36,530 bases of DNA, taken from contig JAGNZC010000027.1 in NCBI GenBank assembly GCA_017984635.1, positions 1 through 36,530 of the forward strand, written 5' to 3'. A program made the position numbers and the translations under genes. The stretch comes from Crocinitomicaceae bacterium (GTDB lineage: Bacteria > Bacteroidota > Bacteroidia > Flavobacteriales_D > Crocinitomicaceae). Numbering within the stretch: the stretch's first letter is position 1; every line of letters begins with the position of its first letter. The notes under the pieces are model-generated. The model worked only from the letters and a program-made list of their open reading frames with translations. It was not told the origin of the DNA and searched no databases. Shown one piece after another: positions 17,335 to 25,977 of this stretch.

Positions 17335-17710
17335 AAATTGTTTTAGATATGAAAAACACTTAATATTCTTGAGGTGTATAATATGTAAATTTCTTAAAAG
17401 CATGGAAAAAATTAGAATAGCTATTAAAGAACTAATGGATTTAAAATTGAAATCTAAAACAATTCCTGTTAATAGTAGCATTTTAGTGGTTTGAGATCGA
17501 TGGCATCAACATTTTACATAACAATTTATCCTAAACCAACTTGGACTAATTTTGATAAACTTTTTTCACAATTAAAAAAAACAAAAACGTAGGTTTAATT
17601 ATTATTAATTACATAAAATTGAATTTAATATTTGTAACTTTAGATTAAGTTTTACTAGTAAACGGCATTGCATATACCCTAAAACGAAAATAGTAACCAA
17701 TTAAAACTTT
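17335..17710 (+). other. AT-rich gap with two short ORFs of uncertain status
   Basis: This 376-bp stretch has no recognisable gene. Two 30-residue frames lie 5 bases apart: 17402-17494 (MEKIRIAIKELMDLKLKSKT...) and 17500-17592 (MASTFYITIYPKPTWTNFDK...). Their amino-acid composition is protein-like, so they may be remnants of one broken gene or small genes of their own. No promoter box of the TAnnTTTG type is certain. Confidence 0.3.
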
Positions 17711-18370
17711 ATGCGAATAAAATCTTGTTTACAACTAATTTGTTTATTACTTCTTATGTCAAGTTGTTCGCCGATGTTAGGCCTATATGGAATAAGAAAT
17801 CCAAAAGAAATAAGTCAAAAAAAAATTATAAAATATTCGAAAAGACTCGGTATTTCAAAAGATGCTATTTATGAATTAGATACAAGCTATTTTTCACTTT
17901 TATCTTCACTCAAATTGATAGCAAATAATTCATTGCTTCCGGACACATTGAAAAAAATAGAACGTAAACATGTGCAGAATCATTATCAACCACTTCAAGC
18001 TCTTTATTTCAATAAGAGTGGAAAATTGGAATCATTTCAGATTAATTGTTATGCTGGTGGTTTCCCAAATTTAAAGTGGGATAGAGATAGTATATTAACC
18101 ACATTTCCTCCGAAAATTCAGGCTCCACTTGATACACTTCTATCTGAATCATTAATAATCTCCTTTTTGAAACCAATATTCATTTCGACTGAGTTTAAAA
18201 TTGGCGATTACGACTATAATGTGTATGTTTTTTACAGTAAATTCACAGGCAGACAAAACAAACGATTTATTAATTTTATTCAGGAAAACTCTAAACTATC
18301 GAATGAAAAAAATATTCGAATAATTTATATAAATATGGATAATGCTTATGCAATTAGTGATATTTGGTAA
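17711..18370 (+). CDS. Outer-membrane or periplasmic lipoprotein, uncharacterised Bacteroidota family
   Basis: The 219-residue protein has a lipoprotein signal (CLQLICLLLLMSSC, lipid-attached Cys19). The conserved-looking stretches are GIRNPKEISQKKIIKYSKRLGI, the block HYQPLQALYFNKSGKLESFQ with NCYAGGFPNLKWD, FPPKIQAPLDTLL and VFYSKFTGRQNKRFINFIQEN. They recall a widespread but unnamed Bacteroidota lipoprotein family (recalled from memory, not searched). The function is unknown. Confidence 0.75.
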   Translation: MRIKSCLQLICLLLLMSSCSPMLGLYGIRNPKEISQKKIIKYSKRLGISKDAIYELDTSYFSLLSSLKLIANNSLLPDTLKKIERKHVQNHYQPLQALYFNKSGKLESFQINCYAGGFPNLKWDRDSILTTFPPKIQAPLDTLLSESLIISFLKPIFISTEFKIGDYDYNVYVFYSKFTGRQNKRFINFIQENSKLSNEKNIRIIYINMDNAYAISDIW

Positions 18371-18496
18371 GAAAATAATTTTGAAAAAATTAAAGATAAA
18401 ATACCTATTTATATATAGAGAAATTTAAAATCTATGAATGTATATTTTACTAGGTCAGAAATGACAGTTGATTTTTCTTAAAGTGTTTATAAATTC

Positions 18497-19270
18497 ATGA
18501 TGAAGCAGGAAATACATATTATTCTAAAAAAATCAATAACCGTGTATAATAATAGAATTAACCCGTATACCCTGATAGGAATATTGATCCTTTTTTGTTG
18601 CTCAAAATTAAATGCGCAGAAAGATATAAGAATAGGATTTAAAATTCACCCAAATCTAAGTTTTAGCAATGTCATCGATAAATCAGATTTTGATGAAAAT
18701 TTGTTTTCAATTCAAAATGGATTAATTGGATTAAATTTCGGTTCGAGTGTAAATTTCCAAAAAAATAAATGGCTTTTTGAAATATCATCGGGAATAAATT
18801 CGAATCGAATGGGACTTAAATTTAATAAGAATTCAGATTTTGCACAATTAAATGTTCGCACACTTTCATTCACAAATGAACTCAATTTTGGTTTACGATT
18901 ATTTATTTCAAAGAAACCTTATTTTGAAGTTTTTTATATGGTGTCCTACTCATACAGTTTAGTGGGAATTCAAAAACTTAGTGGGAATTCAAAATTTGAA
19001 AATGTAATAAGTTACGAAGAAATTTACCCAAATCTTGATCTAACTTGGCAAAGTAATAATATCGGAACTGGAATCAAGATTAGAACACAACTAAAAAATG
19101 GACGCAAATTTGATTATGGCATTTCTTATAGGATTGGCTCATTAAAAAATCCACAAATAGGAATGAAAATACAATATCAAACACAGACGTTTCATACAAC
19201 TATCCAACCAAAAGTTAGCACATTAAATATTGATTTTATATATTATTTAGGCAAAAGACTTAAAAGCTAA
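18497..19270 (+). CDS. Outer-membrane beta-barrel protein (PorT/OMP_b-brl type)
   Basis: This is a 257-residue protein. The signal peptide is internal to a long N-terminus (INPYTLIGILILFCCSKLNAQ, cleavage near 41). The mature part alternates polar and hydrophobic residues in barrel-like strands (IRIGFKIHPNLSFSNV, LNFGSSVNFQKNKWLFEISSGI, LNFGLRLFISKKPYFEVFYMV) and ends in a hydrophobic strand (LNIDFIYYLGKRL). The start could lie further in, since the 24 residues before the hydrophobic core are long for a signal. The likely role is an uncharacterised outer-membrane barrel. Confidence 0.75.
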   Translation: MMKQEIHIILKKSITVYNNRINPYTLIGILILFCCSKLNAQKDIRIGFKIHPNLSFSNVIDKSDFDENLFSIQNGLIGLNFGSSVNFQKNKWLFEISSGINSNRMGLKFNKNSDFAQLNVRTLSFTNELNFGLRLFISKKPYFEVFYMVSYSYSLVGIQKLSGNSKFENVISYEEIYPNLDLTWQSNNIGTGIKIRTQLKNGRKFDYGISYRIGSLKNPQIGMKIQYQTQTFHTTIQPKVSTLNIDFIYYLGKRLKS

Positions 19271-19468
19271 TAACACAAGCCTAGCTACTTTTTTTTTACT
19301 CCTCGAGGTTTAACTTCTTAGATACACGTCAGAAGCATTTCGCAGAATACACTAAGTGAAAACTGCTGCATTCAGAAATTAAAATTTCTAATCCATTCAC
19401 TTATAATAAATCAGGACTATAAAACCAGCTTAGTAAGACCAGTGAAACTTGATTGAAGTTGTTTTAAT

Positions 19469-20110
19469 TTATTCTTTTGTCAATGCATATTTTAGACCTA
19501 AATTAAATGTCATTCCGTAATGTGAGATTTTACTGTTTGCAAAATAATTTGAGTTAGTAATGTTGGTAAAACTCTGTTGATAGGAAAATGAAGTGAATAA
19601 CCAATATCGATCTCTGAATTTATAACCGCCACCTATTTCTATAAGTCCAGCAAAATCGAATTTTGAAACACGATTAGTCACGTCATATTTTTCATTTAAC
19701 ATTGTTGTGCTTGCGTTTACGAGTATGGATGGAACTATTCCGATATTTGAAAAACCATAAAGCTTATTTCCAATATTGAATCCTGACTTTATTGGAAGTG
19801 AAACGTAGTCATAATTGAACGTAGTTGTATTTTTTTCACCAGTAATGTTTCCTTGGTTATCGGAGAATAAAATGTCATCTGAAAAACCAAGTTGATTGTA
19901 AATTAAGTCCATCCCAAGTGAAAAATGTTTTTGAATTAAAAACTCGAAAGTTAGACCTGCAGACAGGCCTGTTTTAGTGTTATTTTGACTAGAAAAATTT
20001 CTTGAATTTATGTTTGTAAAATTAGAGCCAACTTTCACTCCTAACAGATTATTTTGTCCAATGACTTTAAAAGTTATGATTGTTAAAATAATTAAGAATA
20101 TATTTTTCAT
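19469..20110 (-). CDS. Outer-membrane beta-barrel protein (porin-like, PF13568-type)
   Basis: The start is the ATG at 20110 (MKNIFLIILTIITFKVIGQ, a good signal peptide); a longer in-frame start at 20146 would add 12 residues ahead of it. The mature barrel opens with LLGVKVGSNFTNI and has typical strand spacing (FEFLIQKHFSLGMDLIYNQLGF, VSLPIKSGFNIGN), then GYKFRDRYWLFTSFSYQQSF and the C-terminal strand MTFNLGLKYALTKE. P site 1 lies 98 bases upstream of this ATG, so it may belong to the same regulon as the two-component cluster. Confidence 0.8.
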   Translation of the reverse strand: MKNIFLIILTIITFKVIGQNNLLGVKVGSNFTNINSRNFSSQNNTKTGLSAGLTFEFLIQKHFSLGMDLIYNQLGFSDDILFSDNQGNITGEKNTTTFNYDYVSLPIKSGFNIGNKLYGFSNIGIVPSILVNASTTMLNEKYDVTNRVSKFDFAGLIEIGGGYKFRDRYWLFTSFSYQQSFTNITNSNYFANSKISHYGMTFNLGLKYALTKE

Positions 20111-20207
20111 AGCGTTATTTTTTATATGAATTAGATAAAATTTCAATTATATAATTTCACTTTAAAGTAAAGTATACAAATTAACACACTAAAAATGAAA
20201 TGAGTAA

Positions 20208-20221
20208 TAGAACTTGTTCTA
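20208..20221 (-). promoter_or_regulatory. P site 1 (TAGAACAAGTTCTA palindrome)
   Basis: The plus strand reads AGAACTTGTTCT, so the asymmetric AA centre faces the minus-strand barrel gene. It sits 98 bases upstream of that gene's ATG. Confidence 0.75.
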
Positions 20222-20227
20222 TTTTTT

Positions 20228-20289
20228 CCTGCTTCGCTTGATTTAACTTCGTTGAGACGCTTCGCTAAGTTACAATCCTTCGGCAAAAC
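20228..20289 (-). repeat. R element, copy 1 (inverted)
   Basis: On the minus strand this reads GGATTGTAACTTAGCGAAGCG, then TCTCAACGAAGTTAAATC and AAGCGAAGC. It closely matches the copy at 25809-25880, and its 3' end runs into P site 1. The internal pattern repeats AGCGAAGCG twice. Confidence 0.75.
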
Positions 20290-20386
20290 TTTTACGTAAT
20301 CAACATTGAAGGTATTTTAAATACATCTATAACACTTTCTTCATTTTGGTAATTATTTGTAAGTATATTGAAAGTAAGGAATTTTA

Positions 20387-20430
20387 TTTGTTTTCTGCAG
20401 GATTGCAAATCCAGTGGAGCGAACAAAACA
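20387..20430 (+). repeat. R element, copy 2 (short form)
   Basis: The sequence TTTGTTTTCTGCAGGATTGC, followed by AAATCCAGTGGAGCG, matches both ends of the copy at 25809-25880. It lacks the middle segment CTTAGTGAAGCGTCTCAAAG, which suggests an internal deletion between two GAAGCG-like units. The rest of the 20147-20563 gap shows nothing else I can name. Confidence 0.65.
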
Positions 20431-20563
20431 CTTGCATAATCATTTACAAGGACTACAAAAAAAGTTACGGACCTTGCAAACAACAATGCTATACTTCCAA
20501 ATCATGTAATTTTAGTATTGTTACATGCCAAATATTGAACATTTAGATGTTGGATTATTATTG

Positions 20564-22120
20564 CTAATTTTTGAGAAATTTGATAGCATAGAATTTCCCA
20601 CTTTGATCTTCCAAACGGTAAATGTATGTACCTGATTCTAAAAAAGAAACATTAATCGTTTTTTCAAAAGCTTGATTGATAAGAACTTTTCCAGTTAAAT
20701 CCATTACATAAATTGATTTTGCTTTTTGGGTTAACTGTAAATTATCTATACTCAACAATCCAGTTGTAGGATTCGGGTATACAGAAAATGTCTCCTTCAC
20801 CGGAATAGTTAATTCCTCGTTTCCAAGAATAGGTAAAAAATTGTCCGTTACATTTCCATTTTTATCAATGTGAACATAGTAAGCATCATATTCATAAGCG
20901 CCAGGCGCAGTTCTATAAACAACTACAATGCAACCTGAATCTTTAAGTGCCAATACATTTGAAACTACATACCCAGCATCTCCTCCAAATTCAAGTTCCC
21001 AGACAGTATTATTAATGGTATCATGTTTAACAACTTTAAATGTAGAAATGCAATTTAGATCTCCTAGTATACATATCTTTCTGTCGTATGCAAAAAAGTA
21101 ATTCTGCATAAAATTAGATTCATTTTGTTGTTGTGCATATACATAGTTCGTTGGAGAATTAATTGGTTCATAAAGTACCAATTTTTTCCAATCTGCTACT
21201 AACAATGAATCATTAATCATATGCATTGTTGCGACACACACTGAATCACCAATATTTGAAGATTTGAGAATACCTGTAAATTGAGGGCTTGCAGCTATTC
21301 TCGAACGAAAATAGGAGACATCAAAAGGACGATTGGTTGATTCTTCTTTCAATGAAAATGATTGTCCAATGATTTGTAAATTTTTGTCCAATTTGAAACT
21401 CGTTCTATTGTTAAAAAAAACATGATAAGTTGAGTCTAGTGGGTTTTGAATTACCCCTTTCATCACAAAACCAGTTAAAGTGTCAGATATTTCAACAATA
21501 TCTCCATTTAAATTGTATTCAGCTATGCGATAATCATTAAACATACTAGATGGCAAGGTGTGAACATGAATAATGTTGTTATTTAAATTTGAAAAGGAAA
21601 ATCCATTTTGATCTCCACTTTCAAAATTCTGATGAAGCGTAAAAACTTTTACTATCGTATCGGAAAATACTTGATATACGAACAAACTAGATGAATCCGT
21701 TTGATATCCATCAGGAGGTTCATTTCGACTAATTTTTCTTGTCAAAAAGTAAAAAGTACCGTTAATTGAATAAGATCCGACTAAAAACAACTCCATACTA
21801 TCTAAATTACCTTTTAATGGAATTAGTTTCTTTTGTTTCGTATTTAAATTGATCAAACCAATTTTGCAAATCACTGAATCCTCATTCAACGCAAATGCAG
21901 GGGAAATAGGTGGTTTAGGGAAATTTGAAATGGTTACAACTAATATGCTATCATTCACTTGAAACATTTCAGACACCATATCCCAATGTTCCGTTGATGT
22001 CAATACTTCAGTTTGATTAACCTGTGAGAAAATAGATAGATGGAATAAAATAGCCACCTGAAAACAAACAATTGTCTTTAGGTGTCTTAAAAACAGTAAT
22101 ATTAATACAGGTACTTTCAT
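20564..22120 (-). CDS. Secreted T9SS protein with propeller-like body
   Basis: The 518-residue protein begins with a long hydrophobic signal region (residues 1-33, ending IFSQ). The body, about 35-440, is a set of repeated four-strand units with short D/N/S loops (ILVVTISNFPKPPIS; IVKVFTLHQNFESGDQ; GGDAGYVVSNVLALKDSGCI) without an enzyme signature. The end is a T9SS sorting domain (FSVYPNPTTGLLSIDNLQL...GTYIYRLEDQSGKFYA). The upstream 180 bp contain no P site, though an imperfect dyad AATAACA-N9-TGTTATT lies at 22153-22175. Confidence 0.82.
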   Translation of the reverse strand: MKVPVLILLFLRHLKTIVCFQVAILFHLSIFSQVNQTEVLTSTEHWDMVSEMFQVNDSILVVTISNFPKPPISPAFALNEDSVICKIGLINLNTKQKKLIPLKGNLDSMELFLVGSYSINGTFYFLTRKISRNEPPDGYQTDSSSLFVYQVFSDTIVKVFTLHQNFESGDQNGFSFSNLNNNIIHVHTLPSSMFNDYRIAEYNLNGDIVEISDTLTGFVMKGVIQNPLDSTYHVFFNNRTSFKLDKNLQIIGQSFSLKEESTNRPFDVSYFRSRIAASPQFTGILKSSNIGDSVCVATMHMINDSLLVADWKKLVLYEPINSPTNYVYAQQQNESNFMQNYFFAYDRKICILGDLNCISTFKVVKHDTINNTVWELEFGGDAGYVVSNVLALKDSGCIVVVYRTAPGAYEYDAYYVHIDKNGNVTDNFLPILGNEELTIPVKETFSVYPNPTTGLLSIDNLQLTQKAKSIYVMDLTGKVLINQAFEKTINVSFLESGTYIYRLEDQSGKFYAIKFLKN

Positions 22121-22301
22121 GTTTTTTTATTTTAAAAAGTGGCAGTTAAACCAATAACAGCTAGTTGATGTTATTATTGTAAATTAATTTAAAATTATCT
22201 TCTTAGTTTGTATTTTACATTCTAATTCTATGGTTAAAATACACCCTTTTGAAAAATCACTTAAATCATAGTTTTGGGTGTTTTTTAAGTCTAAGAAATA
22301 C

Positions 22302-23432
22302 CTATTTAATCACTTTTTGAGTATAAACTATTGAATCAACTTCCAATTGTAAAAAGTACATCCCAGAAGATAAATTCATAGTTGGGATAGCCACTTTTTG
22401 AACTGAATGTAAGGTTTGTGTTTTCACTATTTGTCCATTCATATCGAATAACTTAATTATACCTGAAGTTTCTTCATCAAATTGAACATTCAATTCATCT
22501 CCCATTGGATTTATTACTGTAAATGGATTTTTTAACACTTCGTTTAAACCGCTTACTTGAACCATATCGTTCACTACAATTGTTTTCACATTCATCGATT
22601 TGGTCGAACAATACAGAATAAATTGCAAGTTCAAACAACCATTTGCCATGCCATTTGGAATGAAGTAGTAAATTGTATACGTTCCTATTGCAAGATTATT
22701 TGAATCAACAAATGTCCATATAGTTTGAATTGTATCACTTCCAATCGGCATGGAGCTTGTCAAAGAGGCGGAAGTGCAGGCGCTGAAGTTGAAATTACAA
22801 TCTTCGAATTGTTGAACGAAATTCCCAACTGATGTAGCTCCACAATTTGCATTGTTTACGACTAGGGTATCACCTGTATTTACTCCAAATATGGTCATAG
22901 AATCACAAACTAACGTTTGACAATTATTACTATCCACGACATATAGACAGTAATTATATCCAGGAATCAAATTAATGATGTTTTGTGTAACTTCAGCGGT
23001 GCTCCAATTATATATGTATGGAGGTGTTCCACCTGTAACCGTTGAAAAAATGGAACCATCATTCGAATTAGCAGAAGAACAAGGTGTTGTGGTTAAGGTT
23101 GCGTTGAAGTTTGCACATGCTGCTCCATTTACAATGGTGAAGAATGCATTTAGGGAATCAATACCACCAGCTGAATTATTTTGGTTGTAATATACATTAT
23201 AATTACCTGGACATAGGTTTCCTATTTGATACGTATTTGTTGCAATTAATGCTCCATTTCCATACCACATAACAGAGGATTGAATAATTGTAGATGGATT
23301 GCTCAATGCAGCCGATCCATCACAGGTGTTTGGAGCACTAGCTGGTGTAATATTTAATTGTCCAAAAGAAAATTGAGCTAAGAATAAGATACTTAGTCCC
23401 AAAGAATATGTTTTAAGAAGATACTTTTTCAT
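22302..23432 (-). CDS. Secreted T9SS protein with SprB-like repeat
   Basis: The 376-residue protein has a signal peptide (LGLSILFLAQFSFGQ). A Cys-rich Ig-like module follows (APNTCDGSAALSNPST...GNLCPGNYNVYYNQN), then a SprB-type module (CSSANSNDGSIFSTVTGGTP, PYIYNWS, CLYVVDSNNCQTLVCDSM), a second Ig-like region (DTLVVNNANCGATSVGNFVQ) and a T9SS tail (FTVINPMGDELNVQFDEETSG...GMYFLQLEVD). SprB modules occur in gliding-motility adhesins and other surface fibres. Confidence 0.82.
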   Translation of the reverse strand: MKKYLLKTYSLGLSILFLAQFSFGQLNITPASAPNTCDGSAALSNPSTIIQSSVMWYGNGALIATNTYQIGNLCPGNYNVYYNQNNSAGGIDSLNAFFTIVNGAACANFNATLTTTPCSSANSNDGSIFSTVTGGTPPYIYNWSTAEVTQNIINLIPGYNYCLYVVDSNNCQTLVCDSMTIFGVNTGDTLVVNNANCGATSVGNFVQQFEDCNFNFSACTSASLTSSMPIGSDTIQTIWTFVDSNNLAIGTYTIYYFIPNGMANGCLNLQFILYCSTKSMNVKTIVVNDMVQVSGLNEVLKNPFTVINPMGDELNVQFDEETSGIIKLFDMNGQIVKTQTLHSVQKVAIPTMNLSSGMYFLQLEVDSIVYTQKVIK

Positions 23433-23528
23433 GTGTTTATTGATTAAGTTTATTATAGATTATTAGTTAGTAATTTTCAAACGAAGCAATATTTGTTAAG
23501 CTGCTATAATGAAAATAATTTTTGTTCA

Positions 23529-23987
23529 TTATTGTTTCACTAAAACAGAAGTTGTTCCAATTCTATTCATGAACGAAATCGTATGATTATTAACAAATTT
23601 AATTGCTAATGTATCTGTAAAAGAACCAATTGGTTGAACGTCCAAACAAGGTGAAGTTGTCAACGCAGTAAAAGTTGAATCACAGTACGTACCATTCAAG
23701 ACAATAGATTGTTGTTGAATGCTAAAGGTTCCTTTAATATAATTTTTCCAATCAGTTATTAAATTACAATTCGTCAATTTTAGATCAGAATATTCATAAA
23801 CCATTAAACGAAATTCATTACCAGTAAATTCGTAATAATATTCAATGCCACCTTCATTGAAATGGTTTACCTTATTATCGTTCCATTTACCTTGAATACT
23901 CGATGTAGTCAATGTCGTAACTTGGTCTTGTTGACATCCCGATAATACAATTAGCGAGAGAACAAATAGTGTGATTAGTTTTTTCAT
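23529..23987 (-). CDS. Lipocalin-like lipoprotein
   Basis: The 152-residue protein carries a strong lipobox (LFVLSLIVLSGCQQ, Cys18). The mature part has the pattern of Bacteroidota lipocalin-like lipoproteins: SIQGKWNDNKV, then successive strands YYYEFTGNEFRLMVYEY, GTFSIQQQSIVLNG and LAIKFVNNHTISFMN. Its ATG is 6 bases downstream of the stop of the T9SS gene 23994-25655, so the two form an operon. Ligand unknown. Confidence 0.75.
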   Translation of the reverse strand: MKKLITLFVLSLIVLSGCQQDQVTTLTTSSIQGKWNDNKVNHFNEGGIEYYYEFTGNEFRLMVYEYSDLKLTNCNLITDWKNYIKGTFSIQQQSIVLNGTYCDSTFTALTTSPCLDVQPIGSFTDTLAIKFVNNHTISFMNRIGTTSVLVKQ

Positions 23988-23993
23988 GTTTAT

Positions 23994-25655
23994 TTAATTT
24001 AAAATTATCTTTTTAGTTTTTGTTTTACCTTCAAATTCGAAGGTTAATAAATAGATACCATTAGTAAATGAGCGCAGATCAATGGTATTTTCTGCTGTTT
24101 GCATTATTTTTTTACCTGTTACATCATAAATCGTGTAACTATCAATTTTATGATCTGTTTTGATAGTAATAAAATCACTTGTTGGATTAGGGTAAATATT
24201 GAAATCATCACTTGTCAAATCTTCAACTGACAATGCAATACAATTTGAAAAATTCAAATGATAGTCTTTTGTCATTTGAAAAATGGTATTTGTTGTATCA
24301 GATGCAATACCAGGAATAAACTGTAACGAATCAAATGGTTCAATAGCATAATCAACAACTGTAGGATACAATGTGTCAATCCTATGAGCAGCTTCTCCAG
24401 TTGTTCGAATCGTGGTATGTAAAAGATCCCAATTACTAAGGCGCGTTGAATCGAAACCGTAAAAAGTTGATAATGTATATACCGAACCTGCTCCAATAAC
24501 TGCATCAGCAATTAAACCATAATTAAATTGATGCCCTTGTTGATATTGGCTAATATTATAACTGTATACCCAATTAATTGTACCATTTTCTTGAATTGAA
24601 GTCAAGTTCATATTTGGTAAATGCTGGTTGCCTCCTCCTGACATATCTTTAGATTGACCAGCCAAAATAATATTTCCATCTTTTGATAGTACCTTTTGAA
24701 ACACAAAAGCTGTATTTGGGACTGAAATTCGCTTAGATATGATAACATTACCTGTGTTTGCAGCTATTTTTGCAAAATAACCATTTGTAGTAGTAACACC
24801 AATATTACTTATTAACCCACACAAGAGTATATCTCCAGAAGATGTTAATTCACATGAAAAAGCACGAAAAAGTTGAGTTGAGTCTATGTTTGAATTTTTA
24901 TAACTCTTTTGCCATAGTATATTTCCTGTCGTTGTGATTTTTGTAATAAAAAAATTATTTGTACCGCCATTATCAACAATATCAAAACCGCCTAGCACAA
25001 CAAAAGTAGAGTCTGAAAGTGCTTGTATATCAAATATTCCTTCGGCTGTTCCACTTAGTCTAGTTGACCAAACTACGCTACCAGAAGTGTCAAGACAGGT
25101 AATGTTTAATTTTCTATCGTATATTGATGGATTTAATGAGCGAGATGAGCTGGTATAAATTAAATTTTGACCAACCTTTTCAAGATCTACATTTTCATTT
25201 AAAAAAGCTCTTTTATCAATGTTTTTAAACCAAATTAAATTTCCCGATGAAGAAAATTTTGCGAGAAAATTTCTCTTATCATATTCTAACGTAAAAGTTG
25301 TGTCAATTACATGATCATTCAAAGAATAACTCCCCCCAATGAATATCGAACTATCTATACATTCAATAGAACTTGCATAGATATTATTCCAAGTACTGTC
25401 CAAATAAATCGCTTTGGTCCAAATCAATTCACTAACAATATTTAATTTACTTAAGGAAATAGATTTAATAATATTAGCTGAGGCATGCGGTGCTTGTGTA
25501 TTATTCAATATATACTGATTTCCATAGCTGTCTAGTTCAATGCCTCTTGCAATTTCAGCATTGTCACATGTGCCAAATGCTTTAACACTTGACTGAGCGT
25601 TTATAAAAACACTCAGACTTATTGAAATAAAAAATAGTATACTTTTTAGTCTCAC
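23994..25655 (-). CDS. Secreted T9SS protein with tandem beta-propeller repeats
   Basis: The 553-residue protein starts with a signal peptide (ILFFISISLSVFINAQ). From about 30 to 440 it has repeats resembling SBBP/delta-60-type propellers (GNLIWFKNIDKRAF; SGSVVWSTRLSGTAEGIFDI; GNILWQKSYKNSNIDSTQLF; GTINWVYSYNISQYQQGHQF), each pairing a W with a G-D/N turn. The T9SS domain is FNIYPNPTSDFITIKTDHKI...GIYLLTFEFEGKTKTKKI. P site 2 lies 75 bases upstream of its ATG. It is the first gene of an operon with the lipocalin-like lipoprotein. Confidence 0.82.
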   Translation of the reverse strand: MRLKSILFFISISLSVFINAQSSVKAFGTCDNAEIARGIELDSYGNQYILNNTQAPHASANIIKSISLSKLNIVSELIWTKAIYLDSTWNNIYASSIECIDSSIFIGGSYSLNDHVIDTTFTLEYDKRNFLAKFSSSGNLIWFKNIDKRAFLNENVDLEKVGQNLIYTSSSRSLNPSIYDRKLNITCLDTSGSVVWSTRLSGTAEGIFDIQALSDSTFVVLGGFDIVDNGGTNNFFITKITTTGNILWQKSYKNSNIDSTQLFRAFSCELTSSGDILLCGLISNIGVTTTNGYFAKIAANTGNVIISKRISVPNTAFVFQKVLSKDGNIILAGQSKDMSGGGNQHLPNMNLTSIQENGTINWVYSYNISQYQQGHQFNYGLIADAVIGAGSVYTLSTFYGFDSTRLSNWDLLHTTIRTTGEAAHRIDTLYPTVVDYAIEPFDSLQFIPGIASDTTNTIFQMTKDYHLNFSNCIALSVEDLTSDDFNIYPNPTSDFITIKTDHKIDSYTIYDVTGKKIMQTAENTIDLRSFTNGIYLLTFEFEGKTKTKKIILN

Positions 25656-25729
25656 TTTTTCATTTTTTTTTATAAAACTATAGATATTATTTTAATAAAA
25701 ATAACCGTAACGTGTTAATTATGAAAAAA

Positions 25730-25745
25730 CTAGAACAAGTTCTAG
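25730..25745 (-). promoter_or_regulatory. P site 2 (CTAGAACAAGTTCTAG)
   Basis: This is the longest P dyad: with the flanking A6/T6 runs, 14 bases on each side pair around the AA centre. It lies 75 bases upstream of the T9SS gene 23994-25655. Confidence 0.75.
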
Positions 25746-25808
25746 TTTTTTCGAATTCAAATATTTGATAGAAAAAAGTTATTTGTTTAGTTGAGTTTTT
25801 AAAAAGAA

Positions 25809-25880
25809 TTTGTTTTCCGCAGGATTGCAACTTAGTGAAGCGTCTCAAAGAAGTTAAATCCAGCGGAGCGGAAACAAAAA
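25809..25880 (+). repeat. R element, copy 3 (complete form)
   Basis: TTTGTTTTCCGCAGGATTGC, then AACTTAGTGAAGCGTCTC and AAAGAAGTTAAATCCAGCGG form the fullest copy of the R element. It lies between P sites 2 and 3, which face in opposite orientation. A further scrap (ATGCAATCCTAGCGAAATAGC) follows at about 25954. Confidence 0.7.
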
Positions 25881-25909
25881 ACAACGCTTGCAACATCTGA
25901 AGTAATTAT

Positions 25910-25923
25910 TAGAACTTGTTCTA
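25910..25923 (+). promoter_or_regulatory. P site 3 (inverted relative to P site 2)
   Basis: The plus strand reads AGAACTTGTTCT. It is 55 bases beyond the 3' end of TM-A and 255 bases upstream of the T9SS gene at 25655, so as an operator its target is unclear. Together with P site 2 it brackets the R element. Confidence 0.65.
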
Positions 25924-25977
25924 GTATTCAGTAAACAAAGTAATTTGTAGAAATGCAATCCTAGCGAAATAGCAAAA

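Noticed and set aside
20292..20486. 64-residue minus-strand ORF, and the similar ORF at 25687-25896
   Set aside because: Both are read-throughs of the R element. Their shared words (APLDL, LQSCGKQ/LQSCRKQ) come from the DNA repeat, and neither has a plausible start or promoter.
22153..22175. Dyad AATAACA-N9-TGTTATT as a diverged P site
   Set aside because: It shares neither the AGAAC half-site nor the 2-base centre with P sites; a 7-bp AT-rich dyad can occur by chance in this sequence.
25724..25751. P sites with flanking A and T runs as rho-independent terminators
   Set aside because: The dyad has only a 2-base centre, GC content of the stem is low, and most copies lie upstream of genes at promoter-like distances. 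Several copies lack a T-run on the relevant side.
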